Shown: positions 26,001 through 33,237, numbered from the stretch's first letter. The stretch is DNA of 64,000 nucleotides from an uncultured Clostridia bacterium (GCA_947623585.1 CANQHA010000007.1:1-64000); one strand, 5' to 3'. Numbers and translations: made by a program. The notes: a model not told the origin generated them from the sequence alone.

Positions 26001-26602
26001 TCGGCATACCATGACTCGAGCTTGACCTCAAACTCGCGGGTGCCCTTGCCGGCGTCGTTCAGGGCGGTAACCGTCTTGTCGGTGTGAAGCCCCAAAGAGG
26101 TGTTGTAAATCTTTGTGTCGTCCGGTGCCACTTTAGGAGGAGTATATGTATATTTAAGACTGCTGGTAGCATCTTCCCAAGCAACGTCTTTATCGGTTGT
26201 TGCGCCATCAACTATCAGTTTTGCTCCTGCAAAATCCAAGCCCAAAACTTTCTGAGGCTCGGCGCTGTAAAATACCTCTATTTTTACAAGGCGAGTGTCC
26301 GGTCTGTAATTGACCTGCAGCTTATCTTTGCTTTCAAAAGTCACCGCGTTCTGACCGGCAGAAACGGCAAAGCCGGAGAAGCTCTCAATTCCTTCCAAAG
26401 GATCGGGGGTAATTTCACACGGTTTACTACTTGCGGTGACAGACTTCTCTACATCGGTAGGATCGCCCTCAATGTGCCAATGAGTGACAATAATAGTCAT
26501 AGCAGGCTCATCGGCAAAAACGGTAATGGCAGAATCGGCCACGACCGCAAAAGCCATACAAAGACTGAGCACAACGGCAATCAAACGGTTAAACTTTCTC
26601 AT
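20072..26602 (-). CDS. Giant cell-surface adhesin: VWA domain with inserted LamG-like domain, Cna-B/SpaA-like repeats, NPSTG anchor
   Basis: 2176 residues. Signal peptide MRKFNRLIAVVLSLCMAFAV...VFADE. VWA domain MIDAS: MVLDASGSM (Asp212), Thr in GGTYLYTGL (about 826), VFTDGKDDE (about 862). Between the first and later strands lies a LamG/concanavalin-like domain (about 295-525, GLIAHYTFDN...LLDDEFTVAFAIKL). From about 1500 to 2130 there are five or so DUF5979/Cna-B-like modules (LTVEKTVTGDDV..., GIPDGSTFEITE). It ends NPSTG (20156-20170), hydrophobic helix, RRRPRSSKN. This looks like a host- or glycan-binding wall adhesin akin to pilus-tip adhesins with VWA domains. Two repeat blocks (about 21170-21330 and 21540-21690) are nearly identical in DNA. 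Confidence 0.85.
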   Translation of the reverse strand: MRKFNRLIAVVLSLCMAFAVVADSAITVFADEPAMTIIVTHWHIEGDPTDVEKSVTASSKPCEITPDPLEGIESFSGFAVSAGQNAVTFESKDKLQVNYRPDTRLVKIEVFYSAEPQKVLGLDFAGAKLIVDGATTDKDVAWEDATSSLKYTYTPPKVAPDDTKIYNTSLGLHTDKTVTALNDAGKGTREFEVKLESWYAEKSYAEVGMVLDASGSMAFASEGVEPIKVDDPSYAKNTYLTLEQVNGILTKENTDNSKLGYSDYTYYVYDARSTTKEFVPLGYWDGNLGNSVDDGLIAHYTFDNSSNRLENSVSKSSVEAKGISHVSAGNDYDIKSKNESINVTSQDYYDTSSGTTKRAFDLSRTAGESSAALVIDPNLLDDEFTVAFAIKLAKSGRPNGSESILTIGANGNSDIGYNLVRTTSNNICFGNYSSGGAENTITSVGTDYKFITLVFHKDGADVYIDGKSPNSYALNALSTKKIIFGGYYNTASYNKDSKMVIDEVFVYDRALGAEDVENLYKAVEKPDDAIYLAKYSADGEVIAEAPAGMDFSGDIAKGWYYVNSSSTWEKITNEKLQSPKQFKQLRTGEVVRNYINYDSLPDYIQTAIGKTAVEQGNDGEKYIFTGSKDFKVDSGALGGKDVYYYDLSQNVVGIGKAEKWTTPIDDDNVALTLPDADRQFDENGGSPVVFFVDNEGYLRCFYNNGNSTKSDTTEPYTVCSYVYRKIDDNDIKYESLQYAIGSFVSELHAASPKSRVSAVRFSTKNIKDPKQLVLLDWTTNAEDSVKMLSLATGGGTVSGSVPSNPPEPEDGGAKLEPLNQYNYIMTGGTYLYTGLQAYEDILDPRTEKVGKYGITSKKYVIVFTDGKDDEINRDGKDPDATEAKKVAEELKEKGYTIYVVLFTTGSFTESDSGVQKLMSYVAGNTSTASENYGNLKNHYIFEASNAESLMEVFTGEILGEISSSQRNYAVQDYIDPRFDIEADGTLYKLGPDGNVTYGTESKTVNDSTSSLPIAGIKDKDGIPAALYYDDTAKAYYLKWNGVVIPGCTVGDESIAVWSSSFKIVAKEDFIGGNVVLTNGIAENMNYVYSTEEKDKTNSGVDHSILGAGAADYEFTSKGFPRTTVNVKLLEPKLTAGESIIYLGEDIDPTEIINSIKGSDDYDYYWEYLDRYDSKNGKDANTSYNALIENGTLELPYSYLEKDGVLAGTSSHQAETFGTITYELKATDSDDASLGTKEPYTAKDLKTKTYTLSVKFDAEDLPADNSREKQISDLVKDGKFKWDEKFKPTAGTPQTTKENTEEHTIETVRGEIVLGLKINLTAEQLDYLKENYPGDYTYNADVFRGETKVGTLSLPFGFGAGYGWTETVERQKQLTVYATSNDFTPEDGFAEKLQKGTYSVRPASDVGALKETLLMLEFSDIAAEDITVDNIGQFKTSNDTTKAAPKESKIGAIMLPIAKTDSYAEFKLGTAEYAEPAATRKYTDDRLGLCMVTVSMPGDDLGTSSLVVTKKITGTEEPDTAKEFNFTLKIVTPTVFDGTLTCEYGVDDIPEGIALIDFPTSGTLELGTDGLYHFSLKHNQKITINGIPVGSTYTVAEDDYSSEGYATTYANARGKITVDGAKADVINALGTGKLTVEKTVTGDDVTEDDKVKQFSFTAAFYIDGTPITDPLSYTKGGDKYEFTNGGTFTLADGESVTITGIPDGSTFEITETQEEGFEPAIMNPADGKGEITAEASEVTVTVENKKTPSDDKTGSVTVIKTVTGDDVTAEDLVKQFSFTAAFYIDGMPITDPLSYTKDGVEHEFTNGGSFTLANGESVTFTGIPDGADYIVAEEDYSSDGYETTYTNESGKITAEAADVTVTVENRKASNGSPQLPPIQPQPQLGALVVKKTVAAGGEVDRQFTFTFTFTDQTGAQLAGPFEYVKSDGTVGSVANGGQIMLRSGESVSFSGLPEGTRYSVKETGNEGYVTNYALNDNTAVGVITTDTANVEFINTPYVAPDTPGPQQPGDRPPLIPEAPKYGSLSIEKIVFESDTDDSFDFVISLKTPLGASVSGTFPYVGSSRGYVFDGCTVSLRGGEKIVISGIPQGTVYTVTEITPENYISISENSTGMIPADFTSKVVYTNIKSVPTEQAQSSADDAPEAPNPSTGIGFGALLGFISSVFAAITRRRPRSSKN

Positions 26603-26699
26603 AAAAACATTCCTTTCGCGCTTTTCTCGCCACTAAATGCGAATTTTTCATATAACAGAAAAAAATCTACCCCCCCCCGCAGAATTTTCGCGGGGAGGG
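26603..26699 (-). promoter_or_regulatory. Leader of the giant adhesin with a C9/G9 tract and hairpin
   Basis: Between promoter and ATG, a run of nine C (26670-26678; G9 in the transcript) leads into CCCCGC-AGAATTTTC-GCGGGG-type complementarity (about 26674-26697). AAAGGAATG precedes the ATG at 26602. Homopolymer tracts of this size in leaders of surface-protein genes can vary in length and alter expression; that is a hypothesis. Confidence 0.5.
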
Positions 26700-26762
26700 A
26701 TATTTTTCGCATTTTCTGAGACGTGCAGAAGCCGACCGTTTTTGTCAGCTTATGTTTATTTA

Positions 26763-26791
26763 ATTATACCTCGGTTTTCGTATCATGTCAA
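26763..26791 (-). promoter_or_regulatory. Promoter of the giant adhesin gene
   Basis: On the minus strand TTGACA (26791-26786), 17-base spacer, TATAAT (26768-26763): a consensus promoter, leaving a leader of about 155 bases. Confidence 0.9.
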
Positions 26792-26801
26792 CAAATTTTC
26801 T

Positions 26802-26838
26802 GCAAAAAGAAAAGCGGCCACTATAAAAAATGACCGCT
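26802..26838 (-). terminator. Terminator after the pseudopilin gene
   Basis: On minus: AGCGGTCA (26838-26831), loop, TGGCCGCT (26820-26813), then TTTCTTTTTG. Confidence 0.8.
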
Positions 26839-26861
26839 GAAAATTATACATTCTGCTATAA

Positions 26862-27359
26862 TCACGACGACTCGTCGAAGCTGTCGCCGCGGAGAGTGAA
26901 CTCGGAGCGACGGCTGAAAGCGCCGCTTGAAAGGCGATATGAGACGGTGTAAAGGCCGCCAGAATAGGCCACGCAAAGCTCTGAGACCTCAAAGCCGCAA
27001 TATGCGCTTTCGGGGAGAAGCTCGCGTGAGGGGCCGTCTTTGTTTTCAAAGCCGCTCACGGTTATGCGGCCGTTCTCGCACCGAAAAGAAAGCTCGAAGC
27101 CAGAATATTTTTCGCTGAGAAAGCGCGCTTCGCCGCCCGATTTTGTGCAGGCTGAGCATGAAAGAAAGCCCGCGAGCTTTGCGTTCAGAGTGTCGGATAC
27201 CGCGCCGAGGCGTGATATTAAAGCGCTTGCCTCGCCGCTTCGTTTTGAGGCTCGAACCAGCGACGACGAGGCGCTCGCAAAAAGCGACAGCAAAAGAAGC
27301 ACGGTCAGAAGCTCGGCGAGGGTGAAACCCCCGTTTTTGCGAGGCGGGCGCTTTTTCAT
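26862..27359 (-). CDS. Type IV pilin-like (pseudopilin) protein
   Basis: 165 residues. The start MKKRPPRKNGGFTLAELLTV is a prepilin leader: cleavage after Gly-Gly before Phe, a hydrophobic helix (TLAELLTVLLLLSLFASA, with Glu at +5). The rest is a small beta-rich domain with two Cys (FLSCSACTKSG, CGFEVSELC). No other pilus genes lie nearby, so it is an orphan pseudopilin that would rely on a system elsewhere. It starts 30 bases after the Cthe_2159-like gene's stop and probably shares its transcript. Confidence 0.8.
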   Translation of the reverse strand: MKKRPPRKNGGFTLAELLTVLLLLSLFASASSSLVRASKRSGEASALISRLGAVSDTLNAKLAGFLSCSACTKSGGEARFLSEKYSGFELSFRCENGRITVSGFENKDGPSRELLPESAYCGFEVSELCVAYSGGLYTVSYRLSSGAFSRRSEFTLRGDSFDESS

Positions 27360-27389
27360 ACCTTTGCGGCGAGGTCTGCCGTTTGAAAT

Positions 27390-29351
27390 TTACGGCATCG
27401 GCGCGCCGTCGGGCATTTCGGGAGGCTCGGGCATATCCTGCGGGCGCTCCCCTCTTCCGAACGGGTTTTGATGACCCTCGCCCTGCATTCCGCCGAATCT
27501 TCCGTTTTCTCCGAAGCCCCGGCCGCCAAGCGAGCCGCCGAGACCGATTCTTCCGTAGGAGTTGAGCCCCTCGCTCAGAGTGAACGTCGCAAGCTCGGTG
27601 CCGCCGGAATATTTTCCTCCCGAGCAGACGCCGTTTTCGGATTCTCCCGAATATTTGCCGCCGTATGAAACGGTATACTCGGCTCCGGTCTGAAGCTCGG
27701 GCGAGCTGAAAATAAAGTTCTGAGTGCGTTTTTCGGTCACGAAGACAAACTGCTCATCTCCGCCCGAAACGCAGATATAGGTTCCGGCCTCAAGAGGCTC
27801 GTCAAAGGTCACGCTTATAACGTTTGAGGTCATGTTGTCGGGCGCCTGAGCCATTCCGGCAGCGCCCGCGGCATAAAGCAGGCCGCCGTCGATGTGAAAA
27901 TCTCCGGCATAATCTATCGCGCCGTCGCCGTCGGAAACGGGGCCCGATATCACAAGGGTTCCGCCCGACATATAGATATCGCCGTTTGAATCTATGCCGT
28001 CTCCGACAGAATTGATATAAAGATATCCGCCGGTGATGGCAAGGTATGAGCCGTCGGAGCCAAACATTCCGCCGAAGTCGTCCGAAGAGGAATCGTTTCC
28101 GCCCGCGGCGTTTATGCCGTCGTCGTCAGCGACGATATAGACCTCGCCGCCCGAAATTGAAATGAGCGCGCCTTCAAGACCCTCGTGGCAGTCGGGTATC
28201 TCGATTTTTCCGCCCGAAACATATATATCCGCGTCGGAATGAACGGCGTCGTCGCCGGTCGCAACGGAAAGCTCGCCGCCGTTGAGATAAATGTCGCCCG
28301 CCGCGTGCAGGGCGTCGTCGGCGGTGTTTATTATCAGCGTGCCGCTGTTCACGGTTATGCCGCCCTGATTGCATTTAAGCCCCTTTTGGCTCGTCTCCGA
28401 GGGGGCGCCGTTTGCGCCGTTTGCCCCGGCGGTCAGGCTCATCGAGCAGTTATCGACGGATATAGCGGTCTCGGTCTGCACGGCGTCTTCTCCCGAAACG
28501 AGAGTGATGTTTGAATCGGAAAACTCAGCCCAGCCGAGCGCCGGGTCTTTTTCTTGGGTGGAGCGAAGCGCGTCTCCGCCAGCGTTGACGCTTAAAGTGG
28601 AGTTTTGGACCTTTAAGCTGTCCTTTCCGTTGACGCCGTTATTTTTCGCGGTGACGCTCACCGTGGTGTTTAATATCTGAAGCGTGTCTTTTCCGATGAT
28701 CCCGCTGTTGTAATTTGCATTAACGACAAGCGAGCCGGTGCCTCTGATGATGAGGTCGGCCTTTGAGAACACGCAGGCGTCGGGCTCTTCCTCGACGGCG
28801 TCGCCGTATTCAAGAGAATAGTCGTAGGAGGTCCCGTCGGTGAAGGTGTTCACGGTTTTGCCGTTTAAAAGAAGCGTCACCGAGGCGGCCTTGTTTATAT
28901 AAAGCGGAGCGGAATTTTTGCAGGTAACGTCAACGCCGTTGAGAATCAAAACAACGTCCTCGCCCTGCGCTCTGACGGCTATTCTTCCGTTTGAGAGTTT
29001 GCCCGAAAGGGCATATGTTCCCCCGCTGACGATTTTTAAATAGCTGCCCTCGGCGAGCGCGCCCTTGCCGTTTATTTCAATGCCGCTGTCGCTGAGGGTT
29101 ATCAGCGTATCGCCGACGGCGTCGGTCTCCTGCACGGGGGTGGTGGCGTCGGGAAGCGTTGAGGAATCAATAAGTTCAAGGGCAGTTCCGTTGTGCGAGC
29201 CTTCTCCCAAAATATCGTCTCGTATATGAGAAAGAGTGCCTCCGTCGCCGCCGAATGCGAAGATGAAGGTCACCGCGAGAATTATTACGACCACCGCGAC
29301 GACGATCACCGCCCCGGCGTTTTTTGAACGGTTTTTACTGCTCTGTGCCAT
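27390..29351 (-). CDS. Membrane-anchored carbohydrate-binding protein (Cthe_2159-like, parallel beta-helix)
   Basis: 653 residues. One N-terminal membrane helix (AVIVVAVVVIILAVTFIFAF, about 14-35), then a Cthe_2159-type domain: GTYALSGKLSNGRIAVRA, VVLILNGVDVTCKNSAPLYI and VTLLLNGKTVNTFTDGTSYD, followed by a long run of D-D-A-x-H/N turns (ADDALHAAGDIYLNGGELSV, GDDAVHSDADIYVSGGKIEI) typical of a calcium-rich parallel beta-helix. Clostridial homologues bind polygalacturonate-like polysaccharides. A Gly/Pro-rich, Met-containing tail ends the protein. It may display the helix outside the membrane and fetch plant-derived glycans; function by family. Confidence 0.82.
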   Translation of the reverse strand: MAQSSKNRSKNAGAVIVVAVVVIILAVTFIFAFGGDGGTLSHIRDDILGEGSHNGTALELIDSSTLPDATTPVQETDAVGDTLITLSDSGIEINGKGALAEGSYLKIVSGGTYALSGKLSNGRIAVRAQGEDVVLILNGVDVTCKNSAPLYINKAASVTLLLNGKTVNTFTDGTSYDYSLEYGDAVEEEPDACVFSKADLIIRGTGSLVVNANYNSGIIGKDTLQILNTTVSVTAKNNGVNGKDSLKVQNSTLSVNAGGDALRSTQEKDPALGWAEFSDSNITLVSGEDAVQTETAISVDNCSMSLTAGANGANGAPSETSQKGLKCNQGGITVNSGTLIINTADDALHAAGDIYLNGGELSVATGDDAVHSDADIYVSGGKIEIPDCHEGLEGALISISGGEVYIVADDDGINAAGGNDSSSDDFGGMFGSDGSYLAITGGYLYINSVGDGIDSNGDIYMSGGTLVISGPVSDGDGAIDYAGDFHIDGGLLYAAGAAGMAQAPDNMTSNVISVTFDEPLEAGTYICVSGGDEQFVFVTEKRTQNFIFSSPELQTGAEYTVSYGGKYSGESENGVCSGGKYSGGTELATFTLSEGLNSYGRIGLGGSLGGRGFGENGRFGGMQGEGHQNPFGRGERPQDMPEPPEMPDGAPMP

Positions 29352-29383
29352 TTTCTTGCTCCTTAAAAATTTTCTTTTTTAGT

Positions 29384-29411
29384 ATTATAATCGGATTTTT
29401 TCGGAAGTCAA
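29384..29411 (-). promoter_or_regulatory. Promoter of the carbohydrate-binding protein/pseudopilin operon
   Basis: On minus: TTGACT (29411-29406), 16-base spacer, TATAAT (29389-29384), 33 bases before the ATG. Confidence 0.8.
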
Positions 29412-29536
29412 TCGGCTGCAAGAAAAATTAAGCAGATTTTCATCTGCCTGTCATTAAAAGAAAAGCGCGTGAAATCACGGCGCAGGGTTTGAGCGCAGGT
29501 AAAAAACGCTTTGGCGCCCGCGCTTTTGCGCCGCGA

Positions 29537-29629
29537 GGGCGAAGCCCCGCGGGCGCACGCAGTGCGCCCCGGCCGCGGACCTGCGGTCCGCGGCGAAAAT
29601 CCGCGGAGCGGATTTTCGGGGCTTCGCCC
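29537..29629. repeat. Family C hairpin element, copy 1 (three hairpins closed by a 13-bp stem)
   Basis: Outer stem GGGCGAAGCCCCG (29537-29549) pairs perfectly with 29617-29629. Inside lie three perfect hairpins: 29551-29569, 29572-29594 and 29595-29617. Flanking GC-rich bases (29505-29655) add weaker pairing. It fills most of the gap between convergent... more exactly same-strand genes 29352-29697 and contains no gene. A second element of the same design but different arms is at 54992-55082. Confidence 0.8.
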
Positions 29630-29697
29630 GGCGGCGCGCAACGCGCGGCGAACAAAAAGCCCACGGCAAAATCACCCGTGCGAAAATTATCGGCGTC

Positions 29698-30870
29698 TTA
29701 ACCCAAAACGTCTCGGCGGACGGCGTTCACCAGCTTGCGTGAAAGCGCCGAGGTCCCGCAATCGGTGCGCTGAGTGCCTATGAGTATCGTCATGCGGCTC
29801 TCGGGATAGTTTGCGAAGAAACAGCCGAGCCAGCCGTCCCAGCCGTATTCGCCCTTTTCGCCAAACGTCACCGCCTGCCCCGGATCTATAAGGTTTCGCA
29901 TAAGGTTACCATAGCTGTAACCCGAAAGCCCCTGCCAGTCAAGCCCTGTGCGCTGACTGTCCGTCAGGCTCGGCGAGGTCATATATTTCACGGCGGTCTC
30001 TGAGAGTATCCTCACGCCGTCAAGCTCGCCGCCGTTTTGAAGCATAGTCGCGAATTTTGCATAATCGTCGAGCGTTGAAACGAGCCCTGCTCCGCCCGAC
30101 TGAAACGCCGGTTCGCGGTCGAGGTTATAGTCTATGCCGAGATGATCAGTCGGGCAGTGCTCGACCCTCCACTCGGAATAATTTGTTCTGTAAACCTTAG
30201 CGAGCCTATCTCGCTTCTCGGGCGGCACCCAAAAGCCGGTGTCGCTCATTCCGAGCGGCTCGAAAATATTCTCTTTCAAAAAATCGCCGAAGCGCTGACC
30301 GGTGACGTTCTCGATAACTCCGCCCAAAATGTCGGCCGAGGCGCCGTACATGAACCTCTCCGACGGGTTGAAGCAAAGATCGCACCCGCCCATTTTCTCG
30401 CAGAATTCCTTCGTCGTCATCGGGTCGCCGCCGTGAAGCCTTTTGTCAAGCTCGGAGAACACCCCCGCCACCTGTGCCGAAGCGCCGTCAGGCCCGGGGT
30501 AAGGTATCCCCGAGGTCATGTTCATGAGGTCTTTGAGCATTATCTCTCGCGTTGATTTGACCCTTTTGCCCTCGCCGTTAATGTAATATGCGGGCGACCA
30601 CCCGGGCATCGTCCAGCAAAGGCAGTCCGCAAGGTCGATAAGACCGCGATCGGCAAGTATCATCACCGCCGCCGAGGTTATCGGCTTCGACATCGAATAA
30701 AGCCGCATCAAAGTGTCTCGCGAAAAAGGAATTTTATTTTCAAGGTCGCGATATCCGCATTCTTCATAGATGATCTCTTTACCGTCCCTGAGCACCAAAA
30801 GGTTTGCGCCGGCCGCGAATCTGCGGTCTTCAAGCTCTTTTCGCATTATCTCTTTATAGTTAAGCGGCAT
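29698..30870 (-). CDS. Serine hydrolase of the beta-lactamase/class C family
   Basis: 390 residues, ATG at 30870 with GAAAGGAGCG upstream. The active-site motif SMSK (RLYSMSKPITSAAVMI, about residues 57-72) is SxxK; YGASAD (about 170) is in the place of the YxN motif, and a GG-containing C-terminal part is present. No signal peptide, so it is cytosolic or has non-classical export. Members are esterases, D-aminopeptidases or peptidase-like enzymes; the substrate cannot be told. It has its own promoter (30900-30928). Confidence 0.85.
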   Translation of the reverse strand: MPLNYKEIMRKELEDRRFAAGANLLVLRDGKEIIYEECGYRDLENKIPFSRDTLMRLYSMSKPITSAAVMILADRGLIDLADCLCWTMPGWSPAYYINGEGKRVKSTREIMLKDLMNMTSGIPYPGPDGASAQVAGVFSELDKRLHGGDPMTTKEFCEKMGGCDLCFNPSERFMYGASADILGGVIENVTGQRFGDFLKENIFEPLGMSDTGFWVPPEKRDRLAKVYRTNYSEWRVEHCPTDHLGIDYNLDREPAFQSGGAGLVSTLDDYAKFATMLQNGGELDGVRILSETAVKYMTSPSLTDSQRTGLDWQGLSGYSYGNLMRNLIDPGQAVTFGEKGEYGWDGWLGCFFANYPESRMTILIGTQRTDCGTSALSRKLVNAVRRDVLG

Positions 30871-30899
30871 CGTCGTCGCTCCTTTCGGGCTGTGAAAAA

Positions 30900-30928
30900 A
30901 GTATAATTCTTTTTTAAGAAAATGTCAA
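30900..30928 (-). promoter_or_regulatory. Promoter of the serine hydrolase gene
   Basis: On minus: TTGACA (30928-30923), 17-base spacer, TATACT (30905-30900). Confidence 0.85.
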
Positions 30929-30948
30929 CAGTTATCGGGTGGAGCGGC

Positions 30949-31015
30949 GAGCTAAAGCGTTTCCTCGGTCTCGGCCGGCACGAGCCCGGCCGCCATGCGG
31001 ATAAAACGCTTTTTA
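30949..31015. repeat. Stem-loop with outer AAAGCGTTT stem
   Basis: AAAGCGTTT at about 30955 pairs with AAAACGCTTT at about 31003-31012, enclosing a GC-rich hairpin (GGCCGG...CCGGCC). On plus it is followed by TTATAATT. It is part of a 745-base gene-free stretch (30871-31615) that also holds the direct repeats and family A copy 1; nothing else is visible there. Confidence 0.5.
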
Positions 31016-31018
31016 TAA

Positions 31019-31071
31019 TTAAAATATACCGCATATTGTATTCAATGTCAATATCTATTGAGATATTTTTC
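31019..31071 (-). repeat. Direct repeat 1 with promoter-like sequence
   Basis: About 53 bp, repeated with changes at 31509-31563. On the minus strand it contains TTGACA, a 17-base spacer and TATATT, so it resembles a promoter in front of the serine hydrolase (31050-31022). The second copy has lost the -35 box. Confidence 0.55.
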
Positions 31072-31227
31072 ACTTTTTTCTTGCCGCAAACGCCTGAGGA
31101 GGTTATAATGAGGCGAAAAAAAAGGGGGGGGAAGAGGGGTGGGCGGCGGCATTACGCCACTCGGCGCAAACGCTAAGCCCCCGGTTTGCGGCTTTTTCAT
31201 ACTTTCAGCGGAACTTGAACAGCCGCT

Positions 31228-31450
31228 AAAAAGGTATCCATATTTTCCTCAGCCGGAAAATATGGATGCTATTTTGAGCCACCCCACCCCCGGCGCACAT
31301 TTGTCGGAGAGGGACAAATGCAACGCCCCCGCCCCTCGAGGGGCGGGGGCTCTCAAACTCAGCCGTTCCGCAGAAAGCATAGCGGGGGTGGGGTGATGAG
31401 CGTTAGCATGAAATATTTACCTCGTGAGAGGGAAATATTTAATACCTTTT
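31228..31450. repeat. Family A hairpin-mosaic element, copy 1
   Basis: Outer stem AAAAAGGTAT...ATACCTTTT. Left arm CCATATTTTCC...GGAAAATATGG; mid stem CACCCCACCCCC (about 31280-31291) with GGGGGTGGGGTGATGAGCG (31385-31403); central 26-bp perfect palindrome at 31325-31350; right arm GAAATATTTACC...GGGAAATATTT. The design matches five other copies in this window. Confidence 0.85.
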
Positions 31451-31508
31451 CCCCGCTCGGTTCGGCTTGCGCCAAAATGCGGTTTCCCCGCGCTCGTCCC
31501 CTGCCCCA

Positions 31509-31563
31509 TTAAAATACACCGCATATTGTATTCAAGGCCACTATCTATTGCAACATATTTTTC
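31509..31563 (-). repeat. Direct repeat 2 (degenerate copy of 31019-31071)
   Basis: Shares ACCGCATATTGTATTCAA and TATCTATTG with copy 1 in the same orientation, 490 bp apart, flanking homopolymers (A8 then G8 at 31116-31131) and family A copy 1. Confidence 0.6.
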
Positions 31564-31615
31564 ATTTTGTGGCAGCGTTCAGCGGCTCGCATCTACGACT
31601 CCTCGCTATAATGCT

Positions 31616-32638
31616 TCACCCTTTCACACTCATCTCGATATCGCCGGTGTCGGTCGTTACCTCGCACCTGCCGCCGGTCATTGACTTCGGCACGCTGACG
31701 CGGCCGGTGTCAGAATCCGCAAAGAAGATCTTCTCCGTCAGAAGCTCGCCGGTAACGTCGCCGGTGTCGGTCTCGATGTAAAGCTCGGCGGCGTCGCAGC
31801 CGTTGAGGTCGATATGCCCGGTATCGCTTATAAGCTCGAATTTTCCGCTGCCGACGACGTCTTTAAGCGCTATGCTTCCGGTGTCAGTCTCGGCGTGAAG
31901 ACCGCCGCAGGTAACGCTTTCAAGCCTCACCGCTCCGGTGTCGGCCTTGGCGTAAAGGTCGCCGCAGGTGATATTTTCGAGGCTCACATACCCGGTGCCG
32001 GTTTTAACTTCGATGCTTTCGGCAACAGCGCCGCCGCTCAGCTTTATGACGCCGGTGTCGGTTTTGAGCTTCATGCTGCCGGCGGAAAACCCGCTTACCG
32101 ACAACGCGCCGGTGTCAAGCTCGATATCGACGTCTCCTTTGGCGCTTGCCGAGCAGCTGACCGCGCCCGTGTCGCCGACAATATTTATACTCGCAAATGT
32201 AAAGTCTTTCGGGAGATCAACCGCGCCGGTGCTGGTGCTGACGTCCAAAAAATCGTACTCGTTTTTCGGCAGATATACCGTCATCGTCGGGTTGCTGAAG
32301 CCTAACGAGATAAAGCCTAACCATCTGCGCGAATCCTCTGTGTCGATAACGAGGGCGCCGTCCTTGACCTTTGCGGTATGAACGACCATCTCGTCCTCAT
32401 AACATTCTATCCTGCATTTTCCGTCCTCAGAGGGCACAAACTTGAGGTCGGTCGTGTAGACATTTACCGCGATATTTTTGAAATCTCCGCTCGGCTCGAG
32501 CGTCGTTTCTACATAATCCACCGTCCCGAGCTTAGATATATCCCAGCCGCAAAGCGCAAGGGTCGCTGCGAACAGGATAGCGCCCGCAAAAATCAGCGCC
32601 GCTGCGGCGATAAGCCAATTTCTAACCGTTTTACTCAT
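31616..32638 (-). CDS. DUF4097-family membrane-anchored beta-repeat protein
   Basis: 340 residues from the ATG at 32638 (a GTG at 32641 is also possible; both overlap the previous stop). N-terminal membrane helix (WLIAAAALIFAGAILFAATL) then an extracellular beta-solenoid made of repeats near 'xxTDTGxIxLxxVxxGxLxxE' (for example ADTGAVRLESVTCGGLHAE), the DUF4097/adhesin-like mark. It is last in a PadR-DUF1700-DUF4097 operon, a known clostridial arrangement linked to envelope stress or membrane sensing. Exact role unknown. Confidence 0.85.
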   Translation of the reverse strand: MSKTVRNWLIAAAALIFAGAILFAATLALCGWDISKLGTVDYVETTLEPSGDFKNIAVNVYTTDLKFVPSEDGKCRIECYEDEMVVHTAKVKDGALVIDTEDSRRWLGFISLGFSNPTMTVYLPKNEYDFLDVSTSTGAVDLPKDFTFASINIVGDTGAVSCSASAKGDVDIELDTGALSVSGFSAGSMKLKTDTGVIKLSGGAVAESIEVKTGTGYVSLENITCGDLYAKADTGAVRLESVTCGGLHAETDTGSIALKDVVGSGKFELISDTGHIDLNGCDAAELYIETDTGDVTGELLTEKIFFADSDTGRVSVPKSMTGGRCEVTTDTGDIEMSVKG

Positions 32639-33237
32639 CACTCTGTCTCCTTTCCGATAAGCATATGTTTAAGCCCGACAGCGATTTTTTTGGTTATCCA
32701 AATTACGAACCGCGCCGCGGCAAGACATACAAAAAACATAACTATCCCCGCGCCCGCGCTCAAAAGCGCGACAGCGAGCATTGTCAAAGCGGCGAGTATC
32801 CTGCCGCAAACCGCATTGCAAACCGCCGAAAAAACTCCGCCGAGCAAGGCAGCAGCAAGCGAAACAAAGACCGCCCAAAGCGAAATTATCACCGACCAGA
32901 CGACGATATACGCCGCCAAAATTATCGCGAAAACGGCGGCCAAAATCGGGAACCAAAGCGGGAAGCCGAGTATCAGAAGAACGACGACCCACGGCTTTAT
33001 CGGGCTTTTCGGTTTGATTTTTTCTTTCACGAGCCTCGTGAGCGGGGTCTCGGCAAGTATCTGCGAAACGACGTCGCCGACCGTGCCGATAGCGGCGACC
33101 GCCTCGGCCTCGGACAAGCCTTCCTCGATCCGGTCGTCGATCATCTCGCTGTAAAAGTTCAGCCGCTCCTCAATGTCCTCCTGCGGCAGCCCGCGCAATC
33201 CGCGGCGCAGCTGCTCCAAAAATGCCTGTTTATTCAT
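32638..33237 (-). CDS. DUF1700-family membrane protein
   Basis: 199 residues. ATG at 33237 with AAGGAGG upstream; the frame extends further but the site decides. N-terminal cytosolic helical domain (NKQAFLEQLRRGLRGLPQED, LNFYSEMIDDRIEEGLSEAE, AVAAIGTVGDVVSQILAE) is the DUF1700 pattern; then four or so membrane helices. Sits between padR and DUF4097 genes with overlaps at both ends, so the three are translated together. Confidence 0.87.
   Translation of the reverse strand: MNKQAFLEQLRRGLRGLPQEDIEERLNFYSEMIDDRIEEGLSEAEAVAAIGTVGDVVSQILAETPLTRLVKEKIKPKSPIKPWVVVLLILGFPLWFPILAAVFAIILAAYIVVWSVIISLWAVFVSLAAALLGGVFSAVCNAVCGRILAALTMLAVALLSAGAGIVMFFVCLAAARFVIWITKKIAVGLKHMLIGKETE

Noticed and set aside
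29408-29700. Several overlapping Arg/Ala/Pro-rich open frames around 29,400-29,780
   Set aside because: They arise from the GC-rich family C hairpins; no ribosome site, and frames on both strands are equally open.
31325-31350. Central GC palindromes of family A considered as plain terminators
   Set aside because: They lack T-runs, several lie hundreds of bases from genes that already have terminators, and they are always embedded in the larger multi-arm element.
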